Positions 43,381 to 52,179 of a stretch of DNA of 64,000 nucleotides are shown here, in pieces (positions within the stretch are counted from its first letter, which is position 1; each line of letters opens with the position of its first letter). Made by a program: the position numbers and the translations under genes. A model generated the notes under the pieces. The model ran no database searches. It saw nothing but the letters and a program-made list of their open reading frames with translations, and was not told the origin of the DNA. This stretch comes from Lachnospiraceae bacterium oral taxon 500 (lineage in GTDB: Bacteria; Bacillota; Clostridia; Lachnospirales; Vallitaleaceae), in the NCBI GenBank assembly GCA_002999035.1, contig CP027241.1, positions 2,297,001 to 2,361,000 of the forward strand, given 5' to 3'.

Positions 43381-45487
43381 AGGAGTTCATCTCCTTTTTG
43401 TGCTTATGCTTGCGCCAAATACCAATCCCGATGCCGGCCACCACTAAGACGCCGACTACGCCGCCAATAATCATGCCCCACGGCAGACCACCTTGAGCCG
43501 CTTGATCTGGCATTACATCGTTCCCATCCATACCCGGCATATTCGGATCCATATCTGGCATCATTGGTGCTTCTTCGACCATAACGTTAAACTCTTTTTC
43601 AATCGTAAACTTCTCACCGTTTTGGTCATCATAGCTAACCACAAACTTACCCTTTTGCTCGCCCGGCTCGGAAAACCGCAGATAACCCTCATAAGAATTG
43701 CTTTGTCCCACATCGAAGCTGCCGATATATTGGTTATTCGGGTCAGCGGTAAAGCCCTTACCTTCCACGTTAACCATCACATTATAAACTTTAGCTTTGC
43801 CGGTATTATAAATATTGAAGTTTGCCGAGACTTCCTGATTCAGCGTTGCCGAAGTCGGAAGTGTCAATTCCGAAGTTTCTACTTTGGTAGTCTGCATAAC
43901 CGGAATGCCAACTAATTCCTTGGCGGTAATAGCCTTGCCGTCCTTATCCTCGTATTCAAAGTTGACATTGACCATATAGGTTTTGGGCGCGGCGTCCGGC
44001 ACGACATACATGGTAAAGGTTCGGCTGACGGTTTGATTCGGGCCGATATGGTCAATATAAAAGGTATTGCTGCTATTGACTGGAGAAAATACGTTTTGCT
44101 GTACGGTATCCCGACCGGTCGCAATATCAAAGGTCAAAAAGGCTTTGACATTGTAAATGTCCTTGGTTCGATTGGTATTTCTAAATACCATATTCAGATC
44201 AAACTGCTGGCTGGCCTGAACAATCGTCGGTTCTAATTTATAAGAGTCCAAAATAATTTTGGGCTGATTCTTGTCCTTATCCTTTTCCTCTTCCTTGGCG
44301 TCCAAATAAACGCCAATCACCTGCGTATCGGTAATCGCCTGTGCATCCTTAGCGGTACTAGTCTTATAGCTGATTTCAAACGTAATTGGATAGTTCCTGT
44401 CTTTTAAGCTATCGCCAGTGCCAATCACCGTCACCGAATAAGTTTGGCTATCGCCCTGTTTCAAGTCATCAAACTTGACAACTGACGGTGTTTTGGGTAA
44501 AAACACATTGTTGTCAGCCATTTTCACGCTTAATTCCTTAATATCCTTATCGCCGGTATTGGTAATCTTAAAGGAAATCGGGAAAGCCTGATCCTGGGCA
44601 ACCGAGTTCGGATAAGAAAATCCACTGTAAGTCAGCTTGCCGGTAGCCTTACCGGTTTCACTCGGCGAAATAAACACATTGTATTTGGCCTGACGAACAA
44701 TTCTCTGACCGTCACGGTTTTCATATTCGTAAGTAACCGTAAACGGATAGCTGCCGGCAGCAATATCCGCCTTTAAATAATAGGTAAACTCCGCCGGTTT
44801 GGCAATCAGCGGCATAATGTTGCCGATGGTTACGGTATCGCTCGCTGATTTTAAAGTAAACTCAGCCGGCAGACCCTCAATTTTCGTCTTTACATTCCGC
44901 ACCTGATAATCGGTATCGTTTTTAATCTTATATTGGAAAGTCAATTCTTTATCTGCTTCCGGTTTTAATGCGGAAAAATTATCATCCGTAATCTCAACCT
45001 TTTCCAGCTTCGTTTCATCTTTTCTGACTTCATAGTAAAGCAGCAGGGTTGTCTGGAACGGATCGCCGGCATTGTTTTTATAAGTAATGTTTAAATAAAT
45101 CGGATAAATGCCTTCTTTGGCGCTTTCATCGGCTACCACCCGGATTTGATATTGTTTGGCCGCATCCGGTCCGATTACCTGATTGGCCGGTTCCAGCAAA
45201 GTCGATAAAATCCGGACGCCGGACACTGCTTTTTCAGCGGTAATATCCGGGCTGATTCTGACTTCATTGGCGGTAAAACGGGATGTATTGTTTAAGCTGA
45301 ACGTAATCGTATTTTCTTTTTGGGAATAAATACGATGGGTTTCCGTTCCCAAAATTTGTAAAACCGGCTTAGCCTTTTCCGTCGCATTGACCGGGTTTTC
45401 CGGCTGTGCTGCCGAAACAGGCCAAACGACCGTCGCCAGCAAAAATAAAATACACAAGCTTGCTGTTATCTTTCTTATTGTTTTCAT
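43367..45487 (-). CDS. Exported CARDB/NEW3-type beta-sandwich protein, ABC partner
   Basis: A 706-residue surface protein. The signal peptide is clear (ITASLCILFLLATVVWPVSA), and the body is a row of four to five Ig-like modules with the CARDB/NEW3 pattern (for example FKITNTGDKDIKELSVKM and ANFNIYNTGKAKVYNVMV). Near the C-terminus is a Met/Asp/Pro-rich linker (MMPDMDPNMPGMDGN), then a transmembrane anchor (WGMIIGGVVGVLVVAGIGIG) and a basic tail. Similar proteins (COG1361 type) pair with MacB-like transporters in Clostridia. I chose the ATG at 45487 because GGAGG lies just upstream. Confidence 0.8.
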   Translation of the reverse strand: MKTIRKITASLCILFLLATVVWPVSAAQPENPVNATEKAKPVLQILGTETHRIYSQKENTITFSLNNTSRFTANEVRISPDITAEKAVSGVRILSTLLEPANQVIGPDAAKQYQIRVVADESAKEGIYPIYLNITYKNNAGDPFQTTLLLYYEVRKDETKLEKVEITDDNFSALKPEADKELTFQYKIKNDTDYQVRNVKTKIEGLPAEFTLKSASDTVTIGNIMPLIAKPAEFTYYLKADIAAGSYPFTVTYEYENRDGQRIVRQAKYNVFISPSETGKATGKLTYSGFSYPNSVAQDQAFPISFKITNTGDKDIKELSVKMADNNVFLPKTPSVVKFDDLKQGDSQTYSVTVIGTGDSLKDRNYPITFEISYKTSTAKDAQAITDTQVIGVYLDAKEEEKDKDKNQPKIILDSYKLEPTIVQASQQFDLNMVFRNTNRTKDIYNVKAFLTFDIATGRDTVQQNVFSPVNSSNTFYIDHIGPNQTVSRTFTMYVVPDAAPKTYMVNVNFEYEDKDGKAITAKELVGIPVMQTTKVETSELTLPTSATLNQEVSANFNIYNTGKAKVYNVMVNVEGKGFTADPNNQYIGSFDVGQSNSYEGYLRFSEPGEQKGKFVVSYDDQNGEKFTIEKEFNVMVEEAPMMPDMDPNMPGMDGNDVMPDQAAQGGLPWGMIIGGVVGVLVVAGIGIGIWRKHKHKKEMNSYEEK

Positions 45488-45532
45488 AATATCCTCCACT
45501 TTGGTTAAATGCTCCGTCTTTTACCAGATTGG

Positions 45533-46297
45533 TTATTGATTTAAAGCCTGCGCCCCCATGGCAGCGCCCCGAGCGGCCAGTTCCGCTTCATACTCCCGCA
45601 GGTAAGCATCGGCTTTACTGTGTTCATTTTTCTCAATTCTTTGAATATTGCCGTCTCGAATATGAACAATCCGGTCGGCATATTCGGACAATTCTTCATC
45701 ATGCGTGACAATGACCAGCGTTTTTTTCTCTTTTTTCACCATCCGCACCATCATTTTCATCATATCGTCCGAAGTCTTGGTATCTAAGTTACCGGTCGGT
45801 TCATCGGCAAAAATCAACTCCGGCCGATTGACAAAAGCCCTGGCAATGGATACCCGCTGCTGCTGACCGCCTGACATTTCCGGCGGCTTGTGGTACATTC
45901 TCTCGCCCAGACCAACCTGATCCATCATATCTTTCCCGACGGCATTGCGCCTGCGCTTGCTTTCTCCCTTAAAAATCAGGGGCAGCGTTACATTTTCTAA
46001 GGCAGTCAGAGTATTGACCAAATTATACTGCTGAAAAACAAAGCCAATATACTTCCGCCGAAATTCCGCCAGTTGATCTTCGCTCATCTTGTGGATCGGA
46101 AACTTACTAAAAAATATTGTCCCGTCCGTTGGCTTTTCCAGTCCCGCCATCATATTGAGCAGGGTTGATTTACCCGAACCGGACGGCCCCAAAAGGCACA
46201 TGATTTCGCCCTTATAGACGTCAAGATCAATATGATCCAGGGCTACTACTTTTTCCTGGCCCATGGTATAAACCTTGCGGACGCCTCTTAGTTCCAT
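45533..46297 (-). CDS. ABC transporter ATP-binding protein, LolD/MacB family
   Basis: A 254-residue ATPase with [18 protein letters not shown] (Walker A), the Q-loop FVFQQYNL, the signature [15 protein letters not shown], Walker [13 protein letters not shown] and the H-loop VIVTHD. The C-terminal tail of about 30 residues (Ala/Glu-rich) is extra. It is first in the operon with the exported protein and permease. I chose the ATG at 46297, as a TTG 4 codons upstream has no better site. Confidence 0.92.
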   Translation of the reverse strand: MELRGVRKVYTMGQEKVVALDHIDLDVYKGEIMCLLGPSGSGKSTLLNMMAGLEKPTDGTIFFSKFPIHKMSEDQLAEFRRKYIGFVFQQYNLVNTLTALENVTLPLIFKGESKRRRNAVGKDMMDQVGLGERMYHKPPEMSGGQQQRVSIARAFVNRPELIFADEPTGNLDTKTSDDMMKMMVRMVKKEKKTLVIVTHDEELSEYADRIVHIRDGNIQRIEKNEHSKADAYLREYEAELAARGAAMGAQALNQ

Positions 46298-46573
46298 TGC
46301 ATTTTCCAATTCTGCACCTCAATTCCATTTTGTCAGAGTCTTTGCCGCATCTTAGTTTCCCAGTATAATACGATGCCCAAACCAACTCAATTAAAATCCA
46401 ATTAAAAATTATTAAAATTAACTGGGTAAATCCTTATTTACAGGCGTTTTAACGCTTTTTTCAACCTTAATCCAAGATTTCTCAGCCTGTTTTTCAAAGG
46501 TCAGGCAGCAAAACTTTCACCAGCTGTTTCCGCGGAAAACCATACAACTATCAGATTTGCCGTTTGTGTTATT

Positions 46574-46602
46574 ATATTAATACAATAACTTCTCTTTGTC
46601 AA
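46574..46602 (-). promoter_or_regulatory. Promoter of the MacB-type ABC operon
   Basis: On the minus strand TTGACA (46602-46597) and TAATAT (46579-46574) are spaced by 17 bp; a TATAAT three bases farther (20-bp spacing) is an alternative. The leader to the ATPase ATG would be about 270 bases with no open frame of note. Confidence 0.5.
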
Positions 46603-46720
46603 GCCCTTTTTCCTTTCATTTTTGTAAGTTTATATCCTTCCGGTGCCACATCCAAAAACGTTATCACAAGGCAAATCCTTCCCTATTCGCCGCCGCACAA
46701 AATACTTTCTCATATGAGGC

Positions 46721-46838
46721 TTAAGCAAAAGGAGCTGCTGCATAATACAGATATTACACAAGATATTGCGACAAATCCAAAGATTTGTCTTAAATCTTGT
46801 GTGAAAATCTTAAAATGCAACAGCCCCTTTAACTTATA
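46721..46838. repeat. About 118-bp imperfect palindrome (MITE-like)
   Basis: The centre is GACAAATC-CAAA-GATTTGTC (46770-46789). Moving outward, ACACAAGAT and ATCTTGTGT pair, and the ends are TAAGCAAAAGGAGCTGCTGCAT and the partner of TAAGTTAAAGGGGCTGTTGCAT. The GGGGCTGTTGCA end word resembles terminal repeats of some insertion sequences of Clostridia (from memory). It has no open frame and lies between the NlpC/P60-like gene and the ABC promoter. Confidence 0.6.
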
Positions 46839-46873
46839 CAAGTTCAAAGTTTGCCGCCGTAATCCTTGTCCGG

Positions 46874-47761
46874 TCATTCGCCCAGCAGCAGCCGCATCAC
46901 TTCAGCTGCACTTTTATTTTGCAGTTTCTCCGCATCCTCTATCCCCAGCCGCCCGACTGCCCAGCGCATTTGCGCGTACCGGCTTAAGAACTCTCCCGGC
47001 AGCACCCGGGTCTTAAACTTTTGATACCAATCGGGATAATACCGCCGCATATAATCTTCGGCCAGAGCAGCGGCCTGACTTTTGTAGCTGCCGGCAGCAT
47101 TCACCGTACCACTGATCTGCACCCCCGGCGGTGTAGAATGAACCAGCAGCACACTGCCGTCCGTACAGGCTCCAAGCACAATATAAACATGTCCCGGACC
47201 ACTCATAATATCGCCCGCCCGGTAGTCCCTGATCCGACCGGCCGGCGTATATCTGCCCCAGCCCCGGCCGGCAAAGTTTTCCGCCATATCTTTGGCCTTC
47301 ATCACATAGCCCGGGCCGCCGTCCACGCTATGCCAAAAATTATATACGCTCCAGCCGACATAGCCTGAGCAGTCCAGGCCGTCATGAATCTGATAGCGGG
47401 TTTCGGTATAATCATAATCCGCTGTCTGCTCGGCAAAATACCTTTCCCATCGGGAACTTACACCAATCGACAGGGCTTCTACGCCGGCTGCCGTATCTTC
47501 CTCGTTCCAGCCGCCGCCCCAAATATACACCGTCCTCCCGACCGGCTGCAAAGCCGTTTGCAAAAAATAGTACAAGCTGTACCGGGGCAGTTCCGTGCTT
47601 TCTGCTTCATTCATCGACACATAACGAGCCTGCACCGGCAAAGAAGTCAGCCTGCAAAGCAGCAAACCAGTGACAAAAATACAAACAAGCCTATTCTTTC
47701 CTCTGTTTTTTTGATTTTTCATTTTCGCTTTCCTATTATTTTGTCGGCCGTCAAACTTCAT
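46874..47761 (-). CDS. Secreted NlpC/P60-like (CHAP-type) cysteine peptidase
   Basis: A 295-residue exported protein. The N-terminus has a basic region and signal peptide (LVCIFVTGLLLCRLTSLPVQA). The catalytic Cys is in HDGLDCSGYVGW, the His in SGPGHVYIVLGA, as in NlpC/P60 cell wall hydrolases; ahead lies GRTVYIWGGGWNEEDTAAG. The body suggests peptidoglycan endopeptidase or amidase action. Two starts are possible, 47761 (GGAG at 11 bases) or ATG 47722 (AGGAAA at 7 bases); the second leaves a more usual signal peptide. It follows trkH by 20 bases. Confidence 0.75.
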   Translation of the reverse strand: MKFDGRQNNRKAKMKNQKNRGKNRLVCIFVTGLLLCRLTSLPVQARYVSMNEAESTELPRYSLYYFLQTALQPVGRTVYIWGGGWNEEDTAAGVEALSIGVSSRWERYFAEQTADYDYTETRYQIHDGLDCSGYVGWSVYNFWHSVDGGPGYVMKAKDMAENFAGRGWGRYTPAGRIRDYRAGDIMSGPGHVYIVLGACTDGSVLLVHSTPPGVQISGTVNAAGSYKSQAAALAEDYMRRYYPDWYQKFKTRVLPGEFLSRYAQMRWAVGRLGIEDAEKLQNKSAAEVMRLLLGE

Positions 47762-47781
47762 TATGCCGTTTTCTCCGCCGC

Positions 47782-49233
47782 TTAGGTCCGCTTCCAGGTA
47801 TTGGCCGAAAACAAAATCAGCATCGGCAAGATCTCAAGCCGGCCGGCAATCATACCAAAGGATAAAGCCAGCTTGGAAAAAGCCGAAAACCCGGCAAAAG
47901 AACCGGTCGGCCCAACTACGCCAAAACCCGGCCCGACATTATTAAAAGTGGCTGCCACCGCCGAAAAAGCCGTTTCAAAATCAGGGCTGTCCAGTGCCAC
48001 AATCAAAAGCAGGACCGCAAAGACCATAGTATAAAGAAGCAAATAATTGCCCAGACTTTTAATCAATTCAGTATCAACGACCTTGCCCTCAAATTGAATA
48101 ACCAAAATCCGCTTGGGATTGCGGGAGCGTCTCAGTTCTGCAATCGCCGATTTAATTGTCGGCACGACTCGGGCTATTTTTATCCCGCCGGCGGTCGAAC
48201 CGGCACAGCTGCCAATGAACATTAAAATCAGCAGAACAACATGGGAAAACAACGGCCATTTGTCAAAATCCACGGTCGCAAAGCCGGTCGTGGTAATAAC
48301 CGAGGACACCGCAAAGAAAACATGGCGCAGCATATCACCGAACGGGAGCGGAGATACCAAAAACAAATTAAGAGTAATCAGCGCCACAGCTGCCGTTACG
48401 ATAATCGCATACCATTTCAGTTCTTCGCTTTTGAAAAACTCTTTGACCTTGCCGATTAAAATCAAATAATACAAATTAAAATTAATGCCGAAAGCCAGCA
48501 TGCCAATGCCAATGATGATATCAACCGCTGCCGAATCATAATGTCCAATCGAAGCGTTTTTTATGCCAAATCCGCCCGTGCCGGCCGTTGCCATAGCATG
48601 ATTGATACTGTCAAACAGCGGCATTCCGGCCGCACATAATGCCAGCGTTAAAACAACCGTCATGGCAATATAAATTTTATACAAAATCCGTGCCGTATCA
48701 CCAAGCTTAGAAACAACCTTGCCGAAAACCGGCCCCGGCACTTCCGCCTTCATCAGATAAATACTGTCCTCTTTCATCTGCGGCATTACCGCCAACACAA
48801 AAACCAGCACTCCCATGCCGCCAATCATCTGAGTCAGGGAGCGCCAAAACAAGATGGCCTTGGGCAAGCCCTCAACATTGACCGCGACCGTTGCTCCGGT
48901 GGTGGTAAAGCCTGAGCTGATTTCAAAAAAAGCATCTACCAGCGTCGGGTACTGACCGGACAGATAGAGCGGCAATCCCCCTAAAAAGCTGATCAGCAGC
49001 CATGACAGCGATACAATCACCAGACCTTCTCTGGTAAAAAAGGAGCGGATCGGTACCTTTTGCAGATTGAGCAAAGCTCCTGCCCCCAGCCCCAGTCCGG
49101 CTGACAACAGAAACGCGCCGATGATGTCCCATTCTTCCCGGTAATACAAACCGACCGCTGCCGGCAGCAGCATTAACAATGCCACAAAAATCAACAGCCG
49201 ACCGATTACTTTAAAAACCATTTTTATATTCAT
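47782..49233 (-). CDS. trkH: Potassium uptake protein TrkH/KtrB
   Basis: A 483-residue membrane protein with about ten to twelve transmembrane helices and the four filter segments of the TrkH family: SSGFTTTGATVAV, ATAGTGGFGIKN, SSVITTTGFATVD and FNNVGPGFGVVGPTG. It imports K+, probably with the overlapping TrkA subunit gating it. Start overlaps trkA stop by 4 bp. Confidence 0.93.
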   Translation of the reverse strand: MNIKMVFKVIGRLLIFVALLMLLPAAVGLYYREEWDIIGAFLLSAGLGLGAGALLNLQKVPIRSFFTREGLVIVSLSWLLISFLGGLPLYLSGQYPTLVDAFFEISSGFTTTGATVAVNVEGLPKAILFWRSLTQMIGGMGVLVFVLAVMPQMKEDSIYLMKAEVPGPVFGKVVSKLGDTARILYKIYIAMTVVLTLALCAAGMPLFDSINHAMATAGTGGFGIKNASIGHYDSAAVDIIIGIGMLAFGINFNLYYLILIGKVKEFFKSEELKWYAIIVTAAVALITLNLFLVSPLPFGDMLRHVFFAVSSVITTTGFATVDFDKWPLFSHVVLLILMFIGSCAGSTAGGIKIARVVPTIKSAIAELRRSRNPKRILVIQFEGKVVDTELIKSLGNYLLLYTMVFAVLLLIVALDSPDFETAFSAVAATFNNVGPGFGVVGPTGSFAGFSAFSKLALSFGMIAGRLEILPMLILFSANTWKRT

Positions 49234-50582
49234 AGCACTATCTCATCCAAATCGCTTAAATAACCATTATACGAGATCACAATTACCCGGTCATGCGGCA
49301 TCAGCCGGTCATTACCGGTCGGGAAAATCGTCTGATTTTTCCGGTAAATATAGGCAATCAAAACATCTTTTTTAATTTTTAACTCCCGCAGCGGTTTCAG
49401 GGTCGCCTTCGAACCTTCCTTGACCCGAAACTGCAAGGCCTCAACCTGATCATGGGCAATTGTGTAAAGCGCCTCGACATTTGACCCCTGCGAATTAAAA
49501 AACGCCCGGACATACTGCAAAATCGTATCCGACACAATCCGTTTCGGCGTAATCACCGACTGTAAGCCAATCGGCTCAACAATGTCAATTACTTCGGTGC
49601 GGTTAATCTTCGTCAGGGTTTTTTTAACCCCCAACGACTTGGCAATCATGGAAATAATGATATTCTCCTCATCGATTCCGGTCAGTGCCAAGACAGCATC
49701 ATAATTGGCTGCCCCCTGCTCGCGCAGATTATTGATATCCGTTCCGTCAGCCTCAATCACTTCAATTTTCGGGAATTGCCGGCTCAGGAGCTTGGCTTTG
49801 TCATGATTTAATTCCAGTACCTTGATGGTAACATTGGATTTCTCAAACAGCTTAATCACATACTGCGCCAGCAAACCGCCGCCAATGATAAAGAGTGACC
49901 GAATCTTGCTCTCCTGCTGGCCGTTGTCCTTATATAGTTTAACCAGTTCCGACATCGGCCCGGTCACAAATAAATGATCGTTGGCTTCAATAATAAAGTT
50001 TCCCTTGGGAATAATAATCTCACCGTTTTTCATAACGCAGCAGACAATCAGATTCTTATACGAACTTCGAAAGTCAATCAGGGATTTTCCACCCAGATTG
50101 GAACCGGCGCTGACCTTTAATTCGACAATCGGCGGTTTATTATTGGCAAAGGATTCAAAGGAATCCGCCAGCGGAAACTCAATCAGCTGCATACATTTGC
50201 GAGCCGCCTCCAGCTCCGGATTGATAAACAAATTAATATCCAGCGATGTCCGCATCAAGTCCGACAAATCGGAATAATCCTGATTACGCACTCTGGCACC
50301 GGTTTTCACTGCGCCCAGCTTCTTGGCCAGAACAGAGGCAATCATATTTAACTCATCGTTATCGGTCAGCGCAATAAACATATCCGCCGTGTTCACCCCT
50401 GCCTCCATTTGGGTATCATAAGACGCGCCGTTTCCTAAAACACCGGTAATATCATATTGATTCAACACCGTTTGAAAAGTCTTGGCATCCTTTTCAATCA
50501 GAGTAATCTCATGGTTTTCTTCTGCCAAGTCACGGCACAGCACCTTACCGACTTTGCCCGCTCCCATAATTACAATCTTCAT
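49230..50582 (-). CDS. trkA: Trk potassium uptake regulator TrkA (two RCK domains)
   Basis: A 450-residue NAD-binding regulator with two Rossmann RCK domains (IVIMGAGKVGKVLCRDL and LFIIGGGLLAQYVIKLFE), each followed by a TrkA-C domain. It binds NAD(H)/ATP and gates TrkH. I chose the ATG at 50582 because GGAGG lies 6 bases upstream; the frame is open further to 50615. A 10-bp inverted repeat sits in the leader at 50604-50640. Confidence 0.92.
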   Translation of the reverse strand: MKIVIMGAGKVGKVLCRDLAEENHEITLIEKDAKTFQTVLNQYDITGVLGNGASYDTQMEAGVNTADMFIALTDNDELNMIASVLAKKLGAVKTGARVRNQDYSDLSDLMRTSLDINLFINPELEAARKCMQLIEFPLADSFESFANNKPPIVELKVSAGSNLGGKSLIDFRSSYKNLIVCCVMKNGEIIIPKGNFIIEANDHLFVTGPMSELVKLYKDNGQQESKIRSLFIIGGGLLAQYVIKLFEKSNVTIKVLELNHDKAKLLSRQFPKIEVIEADGTDINNLREQGAANYDAVLALTGIDEENIIISMIAKSLGVKKTLTKINRTEVIDIVEPIGLQSVITPKRIVSDTILQYVRAFFNSQGSNVEALYTIAHDQVEALQFRVKEGSKATLKPLRELKIKKDVLIAYIYRKNQTIFPTGNDRLMPHDRVIVISYNGYLSDLDEIVL

Positions 50583-50603
50583 ATAGCCTCCGCTAAACTC
50601 TAA

Positions 50604-50640
50604 CGGTTCAGGCAAGCAATTCCAAATGCCGCCTGAACCG
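50604..50640 (-). promoter_or_regulatory. 10-bp inverted repeat between FadR-type gene and trkA
   Basis: CGGTTCAGGC (50604-50613) and GCCTGAACCG (50631-50640) are perfect complements with a 17-base loop. On the minus strand there is no T run, so it is a leader hairpin or operator rather than a terminator. Confidence 0.5.
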
Positions 50641-50715
50641 AATCTGATTTTTTATAAATATTATCATATCTGTGGTAAAAAAGCAATCACTGCTTATTGC
50701 CAGAAAGTCTGCCCG

Positions 50716-51420
50716 CTAATAATAAATCTGCCGCTCGCCTGCCACTGCTTCTCTGGTGCACTCTTCAATCCAAACCGTTGCTCCGGCCGCATCCCGCGCT
50801 GCCAGCCTTTCCCAAGTTTGATAGCTGACCCGATAGAGCTCCTCCCGGCCGTATAATGCACAAAACCTTTCCCAAAGCACGATAATCGAGAAATAAAAAG
50901 AACGAAAAATCAGCGGCAGCAGTGTATTTCGGGAAATCATCGCCATTTCATGCTGAAATTCAAAGGCTGCCTTGGCCGCGTCCTCATTGCTGACGGTTTG
51001 CCGAATTTTCTCCGCCAATTCTTTCAAATAAGCAATCTCTTCATCGCTGGCCTTTTCCACAATGCAGTTGACCGCCAGCTTATCCAGCGCGTCTCTGACC
51101 TGTAAAATCGAGCGGATTTCCTCATCGCGCATCCGTCCCCGGTTATGATACATAATGGCCTTTAAGGTTTCCAGTGTGCCCTTGCGCCGATAATCAGCCA
51201 CAAAAGTGCCGATTCTGGGCCGCACCTCCAAAAAGCCCCTTCTCTCCAGCTCAACAATCCCGGCATTGACCACCGCCCGACTGACCCCCATTGATTCGGC
51301 AATCACCCTTTCCGGCGGAAGTTGTCGGCCTTCTTCCAATTCACCCGATAAAATCATACCCTGTACATTTTCGATAAACATTTCTTTCAAGGTCGGTGCG
51401 ACCAGTTTTTTAAACTCCAT
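50716..51420 (-). CDS. FadR-subfamily GntR transcriptional regulator
   Basis: A 234-residue regulator. The N-terminal winged helix (about residues 10-75) has GRQLPPERVIAESMGVSRAV and ELERRGFLEVRPRIGTF. The C-terminal FCD-type helical domain (about 95-230) has conserved residues usually binding Zn/Ni and a small carboxylic acid (lactate, pyruvate, fatty acid). Family operators have the form TGGTNNNACCA. Two such sites lie at 54128 and 54266 before hypB, which is the nearest candidate target. It sits between trkA and the remnants of lost genes. Confidence 0.85.
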   Translation of the reverse strand: MEFKKLVAPTLKEMFIENVQGMILSGELEEGRQLPPERVIAESMGVSRAVVNAGIVELERRGFLEVRPRIGTFVADYRRKGTLETLKAIMYHNRGRMRDEEIRSILQVRDALDKLAVNCIVEKASDEEIAYLKELAEKIRQTVSNEDAAKAAFEFQHEMAMISRNTLLPLIFRSFYFSIIVLWERFCALYGREELYRVSYQTWERLAARDAAGATVWIEECTREAVAGERQIYY

Positions 51421-51460
51421 TCCTTGCCCTCTTTTTCTGTCAAAAACTCATCTGCTTTCA

Positions 51461-51676
51461 TCAGATTCTTTCTGCTGAAGAAAGCCCTAAAAATTCTGTA
51501 ATTATGGGATTCTTAATGAACTCCAGCTTGTCATTCTGGTATGCAGAAGTTTTTTCCTGCATCTCATGTTCAACCAACTTCTGTTTTGGGGTTTTCAGCA
51601 TACGATAGTAATATTGAGAGGATATGTCACGCTGCAAAGTACCGCAAATCCCGCTTGATTTTTCATCCTTTAATGC
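51461..51676 (-). pseudogene. Remnant of a DUF1016 (YhcG-type) PD-(D/E)XK nuclease gene
   Basis: The open frame carries about 71 residues without a start, including RDISSQYYYRMLKTPKQKL, then HEMQEKTSAYQND and LEFIKNPIITEFLGL. That succession matches the middle of the DUF1016/YhcG family from memory. The intact protein is about 340 residues; here only this piece remains, cut at both ends. YhcG proteins are linked to mobile elements and restriction-like functions. Confidence 0.65.
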
Positions 51677-51793
51677 CTATCCATCATATCGCATTTACTG
51701 TAATTTTTCTACTGTTTTTTTACTTCTTATTTTTTAGCGGCATCTTATGAAAATCCGAATAGCAAGAGGAAGTTTTATTTTTTACAGCATCCC

Positions 51794-51822
51794 TTGACAC
51801 CATATACGATACCATATATAAT
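51794..51822 (+). promoter_or_regulatory. Perfect consensus SigA promoter before hicAB remnant
   Basis: TTGACA at 51794-51799 and TATAAT at 51817-51822 with an exact 17-bp spacer. It lies in a short AT-rich palindromic stretch and reads into the HicA/HicB remnants. No intact gene is served before the terminator at 52068. Confidence 0.75.
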
Positions 51823-51932
51823 ATCGCTACCCGATTACTATCCCAAAACATGAACCAATCAAAAAGATTTACGTGGAAATGGTAAAAGAAATTATTGAAA
51901 GAGAGGAAACAAATAATGAAAACATTAGATGA
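51822..51932 (+). pseudogene. Remnant of hicA-type toxin (C-terminal end)
   Basis: The frame reads RYPITIPKHEPIKKIYVE then MVKEIIEREE to a stop. The ITIPKHEPIKKIYVE word is the C-terminal end of long HicA mRNA interferases. The N-terminal part, including the catalytic His, is gone. Its end overlaps the following frame by 17 bases, the usual hicA-hicB arrangement. Confidence 0.5.
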
Positions 51933-52002
51933 ATATATGGCTTTGCTTGTTTTTACTCTCTCGGAACGACAGTCTTCGATATCCGGGCTGAAACTATTTT
52001 AA
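51916..52002 (+). pseudogene. Remnant of hicB-type antitoxin (N-terminal end)
   Basis: A good ribosome binding site (GAGAGG) precedes ATG 51916 and the frame starts MKTLDEYMAL, a typical HicB opening, but becomes unrelated after about 10 residues and stops at residue 29. The rest of the HicB fold is missing. Confidence 0.45.
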
Positions 52003-52067
52003 AGAATCCTGCTATTCATTTTGGATTTATTTTTTAAATTCACTTCAAAGTCCCATTTTTAAAAGGC

Positions 52068-52109
52068 AAATCCCTCTATTTTGGTCAAGCCGATATAGGG
52101 GGATTTTTT
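52068..52109 (+). terminator. Terminator after hicAB remnant
   Basis: AAATCCCTCTAT (52068-52079) pairs with ATAGGGGGATTT (52094-52105) allowing one G-T pair, followed by TTTT. It isolates the orphan promoter from the ytrA-type gene. Confidence 0.7.
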
Positions 52110-52112
52110 GCA

Positions 52113-52140
52113 TTGACATTTTATTCAAAGTTGATATAAT
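52113..52140 (+). promoter_or_regulatory. Promoter of YtrA-type regulator/ABC operon
   Basis: TTGACA (52113-52118) and TATAAT (52135-52140) with a 16-bp spacer. The start of transcription should be about 52147, so the palindrome at 52153-52164 falls right after it. Confidence 0.75.
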
Positions 52141-52152
52141 GTACAGGTACAA

Positions 52153-52164
52153 TAAGTATACTTA
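52153..52164. promoter_or_regulatory. 12-bp perfect palindrome, likely operator
   Basis: TAAGTATACTTA is its own complement and lies just after the predicted transcription start and 16 bases before the regulator ATG. YtrA-type repressors usually bind palindromes at their own promoter, so autoregulation is likely. Confidence 0.55.
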
Positions 52165-52179
52165 GAAACGGAGCAGACA

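Noticed and set aside
46564-47016. 150-residue plus-strand frame overlapping the NlpC/P60-like gene and the palindrome
   Set aside because: Basic, Pro/Ser-rich product without a ribosome binding site; it runs through an inverted repeat and antisense to a well-supported gene.
48113-48469. Plus-strand frame opposite trkH
   Set aside because: Shadow of the conserved TrkH frame; no site for translation start.
52068-52109. Riboswitch upstream of the YtrA-type gene
   Set aside because: A simple stem plus T run before the promoter; it ends the upstream unit rather than lying in the leader.
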